Shown: positions 8,634 through 17,652 of the stretch, piece by piece
Numbering within the stretch: position 1 is the first letter of the stretch
Layout: every line of letters begins with the position of its first letter
Origin: Chlorobiota bacterium
GTDB lineage: Bacteria > Bacteroidota > Bacteroidia > Bacteroidales > JAADGE01
DNA length: 64,000 bases
Assembly (NCBI GenBank): GCA_013152535.1
Contig: JAADGE010000038.1
Coordinates: 1-64,000 of the forward strand
Reading direction: 5' to 3'
Translations under genes and position numbers: made by a program
Notes under the pieces: model-generated
Seen by the model: only the letters and a program-made list of their open reading frames with translations
The model's database searches: none
Told to the model about the DNA's origin: nothing

Positions 8634-9113
8634 CTATTTTCCTAAATTTTCGTATTTTTTATTTATTTCATCCATTCTTTGTTCAAATGCTTTGCCGACT
8701 TCATCAATTGCTTTGGTTTCTTCTTTTGAAATATCACCTTTTTTAAAATTTTCTATTTTTGACTGTAAACTGATGAATTTAGGAGCAAATTGAGCCATAC
8801 TTGCAGCTATTTGAACAGCAATTTTTCCGACTTGAATTTGTTCCATAAAAGATAAATCATCTTGTTTTTTACCAAAAAGATTTTTATTGTCTTTTAGTAT
8901 ATCTTCCAAAGTATTTGAAAATTTGTTAATCATTTCTTCGCCGGTTGTAATAATTTCTTCGGCACTTTTGTTACCTTGCAATTCTGCCGGGACTTCTATT
9001 TTTAACGGCGGTAATTTATCACTGCCGGAAGAATCTGATGTCGCTTCTTCATTATTTGATGAACAAGAGAACAGAAAAACTGAGATAATACTGATAAATA
9101 ATAATTTTTTCAT
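8634..9113 (-). CDS. Hypothetical lipoprotein
   Basis: Signal peptide with lipobox (MKKLLFISIISVFLFSCSS), helical body. Confidence 0.6.
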   Translation of the reverse strand: MKKLLFISIISVFLFSCSSNNEEATSDSSGSDKLPPLKIEVPAELQGNKSAEEIITTGEEMINKFSNTLEDILKDNKNLFGKKQDDLSFMEQIQVGKIAVQIAASMAQFAPKFISLQSKIENFKKGDISKEETKAIDEVGKAFEQRMDEINKKYENLGK

Positions 9114-9198
9114 TTTTTAAATTTTATAGATTAATAAAGTACAAATATAATTTTTTAAATTTTAAATAAAAAAATTGGAATATAATGTTATTTATTTC

Positions 9199-9206
9199 TA
9201 TCTTTG
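9199..9206 (+). promoter_or_regulatory. Bacteroidota-type -7 element TAtcTTTG
   Basis: TATCTTTGCG about 35 nt upstream of the ATG at 9241. Confidence 0.5.
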
Positions 9207-9240
9207 CGTTAGAATTATATAACATTTAAAATAAGATAAT

Positions 9241-9645
9241 ATGAATACAAAAAGAAAAACTTTAATGATAACTTCCATTTTAATAACATTTGTTATTTTG
9301 GGATTTATTGTATCGGAAAGAGGAACTAAACTATTTCAAGGTTTAAACTTATTTATTTTTACAGCAATAATTGTAATTGGTGCAATCGTATCTATCGTTA
9401 CAATTAAAAAGAATAGAGAAAAAAAAGCGGGGTTGACAATTGAAGATGAATTAAGCATAAAGATAAAATACAAGGCCGGTTATTTTGCTTATTTGTATTC
9501 TATGTATATGTGGTTGTTTATTTTTTTATTTAAGGATAAATTTCCAAATATTGAAAGCATGTTAGGTGGCGGAGTTTTATTGTCGGCAATAATTTTTGGG
9601 ATTACAAAATTTATTATCAAAAAAGAAATTAATGACAAGGAATAA
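9241..9645 (+). CDS. Small multi-TM membrane protein
   Basis: Several hydrophobic helices; ends 21 nt before an XRE regulator. Confidence 0.55.
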   Translation: MNTKRKTLMITSILITFVILGFIVSERGTKLFQGLNLFIFTAIIVIGAIVSIVTIKKNREKKAGLTIEDELSIKIKYKAGYFAYLYSMYMWLFIFLFKDKFPNIESMLGGGVLLSAIIFGITKFIIKKEINDKE

Positions 9646-9666
9646 ATATGATAATAAATTAGTAAA

Positions 9667-9864
9667 ATGAAAACTCGAATTAAAGAACTTCGTGCAAGAG
9701 ATAATATTACTCAATTAGATTTGGCAAAAAAAGTTGGTGTCAGAAGAGAAACTATTGTCTTTCTTGAAAAGGGGAAATATAATCCCTCTTTGAGATTAGC
9801 ATACGATATATCAGTAGTTTTTAAATCTAAGATTGAAGAAATATTTATCTTTGACAGTGAATAA
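9667..9864 (+). CDS. XRE-family HTH transcriptional regulator
   Basis: [60 protein letters not shown]. Confidence 0.9.
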   Translation: MKTRIKELRARDNITQLDLAKKVGVRRETIVFLEKGKYNPSLRLAYDISVVFKSKIEEIFIFDSE

Positions 9865-10056
9865 TAATGGCTGCACACAACAAAGTTATACGATAATTAC
9901 GGTTTTGTTGCTTAACCAAAAGTTTGTATTTTTGAACAAAGTGTAGTGAAAGGCTGAAAGTTTATGCTTTTAAAGTCCGCAACTACGTAGCTGTGATTGG
10001 TTATTATAAATATTTTAAATGGGATAAATATATCCTTCCGTATTCTAATTTCATAA

Positions 10057-10260
10057 TATAATAACTCTCATTGGAAAAATACTTTGACACTTCAAGGAGA
10101 AATTACAAGGATACAATATGTTACCGAGAAAGACAATAATGCCGCTTTTGTATATATGAATTACCTTGATGCTTTTAAAAAATCTAATTGGGAAATTCTG
10201 TTTAGCGGTTCCGGTGACGGAAAAGCAAAAAACAAAAGAGTTGAAATTGTAGAACAATAA
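10057..10260 (+). pseudogene. Internally deleted relic of a DUF4892/OmpA-like gene
   Basis: LQGEITRIQYVTEKDNNAAFVYMNYLDAFKKSNWEILFSGSG then GKAKNKRVEIVEQ*. The first part resembles the DUF4892 region, the second an OmpA C-terminal tail (NRRVEIV); no start codon, middle missing. Confidence 0.45.
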
Positions 10261-10298
10261 CCGAATTGTTGTGCAGGGGGTTTCTGAAAAGTTTATAT

Positions 10299-10415
10299 TG
10301 GAGTCATTCTGAATTCATTTCAGAATCTTATAAAGTTGATGTTTAAAAGTATAGAAAGATACTGAACTACAAAGTGCCTCAGCGAAGCTAAATATGTTCA
10401 GTATGATACAACTAC
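10299..10415. repeat. REP/BIME-like palindromic repeat
   Basis: gtcattctgaattcatttcagaatctt followed by gtatagaaagatac and gatactgaac...gttcagtatgatac. Inverted stems atactgaac/gttcagtat and gtat/atac. Confidence 0.5.
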
Positions 10416-10465
10416 TTGTTAGACAGCCCCTTTTTTATTTAAAATACATATTTATAATTAAATAT

Positions 10466-11434
10466 TCAAATCGGAATATAAATTTTATCGCACAATTCAT
10501 CATATTCAGATTGTGCATTACTTAGATTGGTTATGCCGCCTCCGCTTTTAAAAAAGAATTTATTCCCGTTTTTTTCAACAAACCTTATCATAACAAAACT
10601 GTCAAGATTTTTACCGTCAAAAAATCCGGCAATTCCCGTATAATAATTTCGTTTATGAGTTTCTGCCGCCTTAATTATTTCAAGTGTTTTCTTCTTAGGA
10701 GAACCGCTTATTGAACCTGCCGGAAGAAGTTTGCTCAATATTGTCCCGATTTGCTCATTATAATTAACAGGCAATTTACCGCTAATTTCAGAACTTACCT
10801 GTAATAAATTTTTATAATTTGTACGAATTTTATCAATATATCTGAAACGTTCAACTTTTACTTTCTTTGCAACTTGATTTAAATCATTACGAATTAAATC
10901 AACTATTGTATAATGTTCTGCTGTTTCTTTTTTATCATTCAAAATACGGTTCTCTGCATTCGTAATGTCAGCATCAATCGTTCCTTTCATCGGATAAGAA
11001 AAAATTTTCTTGTCTGTAATTTTAATAAATGTTTCCGGTGAGAAAACGGTAAATTTATCTTTTAAATATAATTTATACGGGGCATTTGCATATTTGTAAA
11101 TATCATATAAATCAAAATTGCCGATTATTTTGCTTGAAAAAGTCAAATTAAGCAAATAAGTATTTCCGGCTTTTATTTCATTTTGAACAATATCGAATGC
11201 CTTTTTAAATTCATCAAAACTCGGAGGAACAACATTAAATCCGATAGTATTATTTAGTTTTTTATCTTTGCCGGGAATCTCGGAACGGAAGGAATATTTA
11301 ATTTTACTTTCGTCAATTTCGTTTGCAGGAAGAACAATCGACTTCTTAAAGTCAAAATTGATGATAAATAAAAACGGCAGTTTTTGTTTCCCGAATTCAT
11401 TCATTATTTTAACGGCATTCTCTTTATCAAACAT
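10466..11434 (-). CDS. pabB: Aminodeoxychorismate synthase component I
   Basis: IKAGNTYLLNLTFSS, FSPETFIKI, SYPMKGTIDAD, VDLIRNDLNQVAKKVKVE, LLPAGSISGSPKKKTLEIIKAAE, RNYYTGIAGFF. Confidence 0.88.
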   Translation of the reverse strand: MFDKENAVKIMNEFGKQKLPFLFIINFDFKKSIVLPANEIDESKIKYSFRSEIPGKDKKLNNTIGFNVVPPSFDEFKKAFDIVQNEIKAGNTYLLNLTFSSKIIGNFDLYDIYKYANAPYKLYLKDKFTVFSPETFIKITDKKIFSYPMKGTIDADITNAENRILNDKKETAEHYTIVDLIRNDLNQVAKKVKVERFRYIDKIRTNYKNLLQVSSEISGKLPVNYNEQIGTILSKLLPAGSISGSPKKKTLEIIKAAETHKRNYYTGIAGFFDGKNLDSFVMIRFVEKNGNKFFFKSGGGITNLSNAQSEYDELCDKIYIPI

Positions 11435-11440
11435 TCTTTT

Positions 11441-12016
11441 ATGAAAAAAGTTTTACTAATTGATAATTACGATTCGTTTACTTATAATTTGGCTCAACTT
11501 CTTGATGAAAGCAATTTGTGCAATTTTGATATTATAAAAAATAACCGTGTAAAAATAAATGAAATTTCAGAATATGATAATATTTTAATTTCTCCCGGAC
11601 CGGGATTGCCGAAAAATGCCGGAAATTTAATGCAAATAATTGAGAATTGGCACAAATATAAGTCTATTCTGGGAATTTGCCTCGGAATGCAGGCAATTGC
11701 AGAATATGTCGGTGCAAGATTATATAATTTAGAAAAAGTTTATCACGGTATTAAAACCGTAACAAAAATTACCGACAATAACGAAATACTGTTTCGCAAT
11801 TTACCTGAACAATTTGAAACCGGGCTGTATCATTCTTGGGCAATTTATAAAGATATCGGTAAAGACTTAAAAATAACAGCTGTTTCGGAAGATGGTATCA
11901 TTATGGGTATCAGTCATAAAAAATACGATTTGAAAGGTATTCAGTTCCATCCCGAATCATATATGACCGAAAACGGAAAAATGATTATTGAAAATTGGCT
12001 TAAAACAGGATTATGA
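11441..12016 (+). CDS. pabA: Aminodeoxychorismate/anthranilate synthase component II (glutamine amidotransferase)
   Basis: LLIDNYDSFTYNLAQ, ILISPGPGLPKNAG, ILGICLGMQAIAEYVGA, GIQFHPES; start at ATG 11441. Confidence 0.88.
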   Translation: MKKVLLIDNYDSFTYNLAQLLDESNLCNFDIIKNNRVKINEISEYDNILISPGPGLPKNAGNLMQIIENWHKYKSILGICLGMQAIAEYVGARLYNLEKVYHGIKTVTKITDNNEILFRNLPEQFETGLYHSWAIYKDIGKDLKITAVSEDGIIMGISHKKYDLKGIQFHPESYMTENGKMIIENWLKTGL

Positions 12017-12085
12017 ATTATAATTTTGATTTTTCGGAAAATATTTACGAAATTTCAACTTTATAAACTTCATACTTTAAACTAA

Positions 12086-12868
12086 ATGTATCCTCTTATC
12101 TGCAAAATGAAAATTATAAGTTCGGATACGGATTTTTATGACATCTTAATCTCACATGAAGAGATGCAAACATTCATCCGATTTAATCCGCAGGAAAAAT
12201 TTCTTATGTTAAATTCTGACGATAAACTCGGAATAATTTTACGGGAAAACGAATACCAATTAAGAAAAATCCTTCATAACAAACGAAAAGAAACATTTTA
12301 CATCGGATTTACATTAAACTTTGTACTGAATAAAAATAAAGATGCTGTTGCTTTTAACGATTTAACAAAATTGATTGTTTATGATAACAGAAACGGAAAT
12401 TTAAAAACTTTTGTAAAAAATAAATACACACCTGATTTTACAATTTTATACACAGACGGAAGTTATTCCGCAAAAAAGAAGATTTGCTCTTATGTTGCCT
12501 TAATACAAAATAAAAGTTTAAAATATAACATACGATTCGGTATAAAAAACATTCAAAACAGTAGTTTGACTGAGATGATTGCCGTTATTGAAGGGCTTAA
12601 AAATATTGCCGAAGAAGAAAAAGTAAGAATTGTTACCGACAGTCGTTATGTAATTAAAGGACTAACCGAATGGATGTATAATTGGAAACTGAATGATTGG
12701 CATACCGCACAAGGAGAAAAAGTTAAAAATATTAACTATTGGCAAGAGTATGAGGCACTTACGCAAAGTAAATATCTTGAATTTGAATGGGTTAAAGCAC
12801 ACAATTTTCATTTTGAGAACAGTATTTGCGATCGATATGCAAAGGAATTAATTGACAAATATGTATAA
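12086..12868 (+). CDS. RNase HI-type ribonuclease with N-terminal extension
   Basis: DFTILYTDGSYSA..SLTEMIAVIEGLKNI..VRIVTDSRYVIKGLTEWMYNWKLNDW..WVKAHNFHFENSICDRYAKE; catalytic D/E/D/D pattern. Start may be 12107. Confidence 0.85.
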   Translation: MYPLICKMKIISSDTDFYDILISHEEMQTFIRFNPQEKFLMLNSDDKLGIILRENEYQLRKILHNKRKETFYIGFTLNFVLNKNKDAVAFNDLTKLIVYDNRNGNLKTFVKNKYTPDFTILYTDGSYSAKKKICSYVALIQNKSLKYNIRFGIKNIQNSSLTEMIAVIEGLKNIAEEEKVRIVTDSRYVIKGLTEWMYNWKLNDWHTAQGEKVKNINYWQEYEALTQSKYLEFEWVKAHNFHFENSICDRYAKELIDKYV

Positions 12869-13015
12869 GTTGATAATAACTTGTTTATTACTTGTTCATA
12901 AATTGTCAATAACAAAAAATCAAAAAAGTAAGAGCGGCATATTGTTTTGAATTTAAAAATATCTATTTTAGCATTTTATTAGAATATGCTATAAATTTTA
13001 TAAATATAAATTCCT

Positions 13016-14146
13016 ATGAAATTCATTGTTTCCAGCACAGAATTACTATCACATCTGCAAAGAGTAAGCAAAGCAATCAGCGGAAAATCAACCATTCCGA
13101 TATTAGACAGTTTTTTATTTGATTTGTCGAATAATGAATTAACAATTACGGCTTCGGATTTAGAATCCACATTGGTAACTAAAACAGCACTTGAAAATGC
13201 CGATGGTGAAGGCAAAATTGCGTTAGAAGCTAAACGACTGTTAGATATTTTAAAAGAATTTCCGGAGCAGCCTCTTACTTTTGAAATTGATTCGGAAAAT
13301 TTAGCAACAACAATTCTGTCCGAAAACGGTAAATTCAGTGTTGTAGGCTCTCCTGCTGATGAATATCCTAAATATCCGGAATTATCAGACGAATCAAAAA
13401 TGAGTATTACTGTTACTTCCGAATTGTTAGACAGCGGTATTACAAAAACTGTTTTTGCAACTGCCAATGATGAATTAAGACCCGTTATGAACGGAATTTT
13501 CTTCGAACTTACAAAAGACAATATGACTTTTGTTGCCTCAGATTCGCATAAATTAGTCAGATATAAAAGGACAGAAGGAAAAGGGGAGAATGAAGCGTCT
13601 TTCATTTTGCCTAAAAAACCGGCGAATTTACTGAAAGGTTTATTAGCTTCTTCGGAAGATGAAGTTTCAATTTCTTTTGATGATAAAAACGCAGTATTTA
13701 CATTTAGTGAATTCAAATTAATTTGCAGATTAACGGAAGGGAAATATCCGAATTACGAATCTGTAATACCTACTGAAAATCCGAATAAACTGATTATAAA
13801 CAGAACTGATTTATATAATACGGTTAAACGGGTTTCGGTATTCTCAAATCAAGCCAGTAATTTGATAAAATTACATTTAACTGCCAATGAATTAACGGTT
13901 TCTGCACAAGATATTGATTTTTCCATTTCGGCTCACGAGCGTTTGGCTTGTCAATATGAAGGGGATAATATGGAAATTGGTTTTAAATCGGTTTTCCTGC
14001 TTGAAATACTTGCAAATATTGACTCGGATGAAGTAATTTTTGAGATGTCCGATCCTTCAAAAGCCGGTATTATGTTCCCGTTCGAATCAAATTCAGAAAA
14101 TGAAGATGTTTTAATGCTTTTAATGCCGATGATGATAAATTCATAA
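13016..14146 (+). CDS. dnaN: DNA polymerase III subunit beta (sliding clamp)
   Basis: MKFIVSSTELLSHLQRVSKAISGKSTIPILDSFLFDL...LLMPMMI C-terminus. Confidence 0.95.
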   Translation: MKFIVSSTELLSHLQRVSKAISGKSTIPILDSFLFDLSNNELTITASDLESTLVTKTALENADGEGKIALEAKRLLDILKEFPEQPLTFEIDSENLATTILSENGKFSVVGSPADEYPKYPELSDESKMSITVTSELLDSGITKTVFATANDELRPVMNGIFFELTKDNMTFVASDSHKLVRYKRTEGKGENEASFILPKKPANLLKGLLASSEDEVSISFDDKNAVFTFSEFKLICRLTEGKYPNYESVIPTENPNKLIINRTDLYNTVKRVSVFSNQASNLIKLHLTANELTVSAQDIDFSISAHERLACQYEGDNMEIGFKSVFLLEILANIDSDEVIFEMSDPSKAGIMFPFESNSENEDVLMLLMPMMINS

Positions 14147-14170
14147 ATTTTTTTCGGCTCAAAAATAAAA

Positions 14171-14195
14171 AACCGATTGTGTTACACAATCGGTT
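14171..14195. terminator. Intrinsic terminator between convergent dnaN and RND gene
   Basis: aaccgattgtg-tta-cacaatcggtt then T6. Confidence 0.8.
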
Positions 14196-14213
14196 TTTTC
14201 TGAAATACAATTA

Positions 14214-17200
14214 TTATTTCAGATACATTTCTTTATCAATAATTCTTAATTTAATTTTGTTTCCGATTAAATACATAACAGGAACCATAATAAGAGTTAA
14301 GAAAGTGGCAAAAGTTAAACCGAAAATTACGGTCCAGGCCATCGGTCCCCAGAAAATGGCATTATCTCCGCCGAAATAAATATTCGGTGCAAAATGTGTT
14401 AACAGATTTGTAAAATCAATATTAAATCCGGTTGCCATAGGTAATAAACCGAGAATTGTTGTAATTGCCGTTAACAATACCGGACGCAAACGCGTTTTTC
14501 CGGCTCTTTTTAATATTTCAATAATTTCACTGTAAGGTAAATTATTTTTTTCTTTTATACCAAGTTCTTCTTTTTTTAATTTCTTCAGATAATCAATATA
14601 ATCAATCAAAACAATTGCATTATTAACAACAACACCGGCTAATGAAATAATTCCGATACCTGTCATTATCACTACAAAGTCCATTTTAAAAGTCGCTATC
14701 CCGCCAAAAACACCTATTGTACTGAATAATACACTCGTAAGAATAATAAACGGTTTGATTATTGAATTAAACTGCGTAACCATAATAATTAAAATTAAAG
14801 AAATCGCAATAAGCAGAGCTCTTACTAAAAAATCCATTGCTTCTTTTTGGTCTTGCTGTTCACCGGTTAAGTTAATTGCATAACCTTCGGGCAAGCTGTA
14901 TGATTTCAATACGGCTCGGATTTGTTTATTTACCGAATTTGAATTAAAACCTTCAAGAACATTTGATGAAATTGTTATAACTCTTTTTGTGTCAATACGT
15001 TTTATTGAACCGTAAGAGGTTGAATACGAATAATCGGCAACAGCCGAAATCGGAATATGTACAAATTTTCCTCTTTTGTTTCTGAAAGTAATAATTTGGT
15101 TCATAAGAACTGAAATATCATTTCGGTATTTCTTTGAAAGTTGAATTTGAATGGGGTATTTATCTTCACCTACTTTAAAATCCGAAACTTCTTTTCCGAA
15201 TAATGCCGTTCTTATTGTTCCGGCAATTTGTCCGGTTGATAAGCCAAATCGTCTTGCTTTTTCACGATTAATATTAATAAGAAGCTCAGGTTTTCCTGCA
15301 TCCAAATCGGTTTTTAAGCCTTCAATACCTTCTATTCCGGAAGAATTTAATAAATATACAATACTGTCGCTCAAATTAATGAGTGTATTGAAATCTTCTC
15401 CGGATATTTCAATATTAACAGCTTTTCCGGTAGGCGGTCCCATCTGGTTTTTATCAATAGAAATACTCACTCCGGGATATTTTCCGATAAGTTTTTCAGC
15501 TAATTTTTTCTGCAAAATTGTTGTATTTTTGCCTCTTCTCAGTTCATATTCAATAAAGTTAATCGTTGTTATTGATTTATTAGGTGTTGTTCCGAAAGCG
15601 GTTTCATGTTCTCCTACGGCTCCTTTTCCTATTGTTGATAAAACAGATTCAATAATATCGGAAAATCCGGTTTTATCAATAACTTTATTAACATCTTTTT
15701 CTATCAGATAAGTAATTGAATCCGTTTTAGTAATATCAGAGCCTAAAGGAAGTTCTGTTTTTATCACCAAATATTTTGGTTCGTTTACGGGAAATAAATC
15801 TACCTTCGGTTGTCGAATTTGCAGAAAACCCATTGTTAAAATCAGAATCAAAAATGTACCCAATAAAAACAATGTCGGTTTTTTCCCCGATAATGCAAAA
15901 CTTAAAAAACGTGAATAAGATTTCTCCAGGCGTGTTAATAATTCTCGTTGAAACCAAACGGATAAATCATAAAAAATAATATAATTCAGGAATGTTATTA
16001 AAGCAATAATAATCAGAAAGCTTGCAACACCGTTAATTCCGAAAATATATAAGGGAATTGCTAAACCGACAGCAACAGCCAAAATCCAAAAAGTTCTTTT
16101 TTTAGGCGGTTTACTTTCTTTTTTCTTAGAAAAACTTGCCGTAACAACCGGAATAATTATAAGTGCTACAAATAAAGATGCTGTCATTACCACAACTAAG
16201 GTAATGGGTAAATATTTCATAAAATTACCAATCAAACCCGGCCAATATATTAAAGGAATAAATGCAGCCAAAGTGGTTGCCGTAGAAGCTATAATTGCCC
16301 AAGCAATTTCTCCTACAGCCAATTTTGCTGCCTGATACATTGAATAACCCTGTGAAACAAAACGAAAAATATTTTCTACCGCTACAATGGCATTATCCAC
16401 CAGCATTCCGAGTGCGAGAATTAACCCGAAGAGTATCATCATATTAATGGAAATTCCCATTGCATTAAGAACCACAAACGATATTAACATTGAAGTAGGA
16501 ATTGCTAAGCCGACATAAACAGCATTTCGGGTTCCGAGGAAGAAAAATAAAATTGACATTACAAAAATCATCCCCATTATGATGCTGTTTTCCAAATTTT
16601 TTATCATTTTTCTGACCATATCCGATTGGTCATTGGTAATTTTAATATCCAAATTTTGAGGTAATTCGGTTTTTTTTGCCTGTGCCAAAATTTGCATAAT
16701 TTGATCGGTTGCATTTAAAAGATTTTCACCGCTTTTTTTAATAATTTGCAATGATACAACCGAATAACCGTTTAATCGTGCAATACTCTGAACATCTTTA
16801 AACCCGTCAATTACTTTTCCGTCTTCTAAAATATCTCTTAAATAAACCGCTTTGCCCTTTTCACTTTTAATAATAATATTATCAATTTGTTGAATATTGT
16901 TAAATTCGCCGACTGTTCTTACCGATCGACGTGTTCCGTTTAAAATAATATCACCGCCCGAAACAGACATGTTTTCATATTTTACGGCATCTTCAATATC
17001 TTTAAAACTCAACTTATAAGCATCCATTTTTTCTTTATCGATATTCAGTCTGATAAGTCTGTCTTCAACTCCCTTAATATTAACTTTTGAAATTTCCGGA
17101 ATATCTTCAATTTCATCTTGTAACTTTTCGGCATAATTTTTTAATTCTTCGGAAGAAAAATCACCGGAGAGGTTGACATTAATAATAGGAAATTCAGACA

Positions 17201-17627
17201 TGTCAATATCCATAACCATCGGTTCAACAGGCAAATCATCCGGTAAATCACCTTTTGCTCTGTCAACGGCATCTTTTACATCCTGTAACGCGGCTTTTAA
17301 ATCAACTCCGGAATTAAAATCAACAATAATATCCGAATTATCTTGTGAAGAAGTAGAACTTAATTTTTTAATATTTTTAATGGTATGAATTTCCTTTTCG
17401 AGCGGTTTGGTAACTAAATTTTCCATATCTGCCGGCGGATTTCCGGGATATACGGTTTTTACGATAATTTTTGGCAAAACAACATCCGGAAACATTTCTT
17501 TCGGCATTGTTTGATAAGCAAAAAAACCGGCAAAAACCAAAATAATTAAAGTTAAGTAAACTGTATTGGCGTTATCAAGAGCCCAAGTTGTGAGTTTAAA
17601 TTCTCTTGTGATTTTCTTTTTCGACAT
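14214..17627 (-). CDS. RND-family efflux permease (AcrB/HAE1-like)
   Basis: 1137 aa, 12-TM RND topology; PKEMFPDVVLPKIIVKTVYPGNPPADMENLVTKPLE; GLILALGMLVDNAIVAVENI. Confidence 0.93.
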   Translation of the reverse strand: MSKKKITREFKLTTWALDNANTVYLTLIILVFAGFFAYQTMPKEMFPDVVLPKIIVKTVYPGNPPADMENLVTKPLEKEIHTIKNIKKLSSTSSQDNSDIIVDFNSGVDLKAALQDVKDAVDRAKGDLPDDLPVEPMVMDIDMSEFPIINVNLSGDFSSEELKNYAEKLQDEIEDIPEISKVNIKGVEDRLIRLNIDKEKMDAYKLSFKDIEDAVKYENMSVSGGDIILNGTRRSVRTVGEFNNIQQIDNIIIKSEKGKAVYLRDILEDGKVIDGFKDVQSIARLNGYSVVSLQIIKKSGENLLNATDQIMQILAQAKKTELPQNLDIKITNDQSDMVRKMIKNLENSIIMGMIFVMSILFFFLGTRNAVYVGLAIPTSMLISFVVLNAMGISINMMILFGLILALGMLVDNAIVAVENIFRFVSQGYSMYQAAKLAVGEIAWAIIASTATTLAAFIPLIYWPGLIGNFMKYLPITLVVVMTASLFVALIIIPVVTASFSKKKESKPPKKRTFWILAVAVGLAIPLYIFGINGVASFLIIIALITFLNYIIFYDLSVWFQRELLTRLEKSYSRFLSFALSGKKPTLFLLGTFLILILTMGFLQIRQPKVDLFPVNEPKYLVIKTELPLGSDITKTDSITYLIEKDVNKVIDKTGFSDIIESVLSTIGKGAVGEHETAFGTTPNKSITTINFIEYELRRGKNTTILQKKLAEKLIGKYPGVSISIDKNQMGPPTGKAVNIEISGEDFNTLINLSDSIVYLLNSSGIEGIEGLKTDLDAGKPELLININREKARRFGLSTGQIAGTIRTALFGKEVSDFKVGEDKYPIQIQLSKKYRNDISVLMNQIITFRNKRGKFVHIPISAVADYSYSTSYGSIKRIDTKRVITISSNVLEGFNSNSVNKQIRAVLKSYSLPEGYAINLTGEQQDQKEAMDFLVRALLIAISLILIIMVTQFNSIIKPFIILTSVLFSTIGVFGGIATFKMDFVVIMTGIGIISLAGVVVNNAIVLIDYIDYLKKLKKEELGIKEKNNLPYSEIIEILKRAGKTRLRPVLLTAITTILGLLPMATGFNIDFTNLLTHFAPNIYFGGDNAIFWGPMAWTVIFGLTFATFLTLIMVPVMYLIGNKIKLRIIDKEMYLK

Positions 17628-17652
17628 AATATTCTGACTGAAAGTGAAAAAA

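Noticed and set aside
12869-13015. Possible replication origin next to dnaN
   Set aside because: No dnaA neighbour and no clear TTATNCACA boxes seen; dnaN is commonly unlinked in Bacteroidota.
12979-13716. 245-aa minus-strand ORF antisense to dnaN
   Set aside because: Entirely opposite the confidently identified sliding clamp gene; low-complexity Ser-rich translation typical of antisense frames.
15151-15711. 186-aa plus-strand ORF antisense to the RND permease
   Set aside because: Antisense shadow, no domain or promoter evidence.
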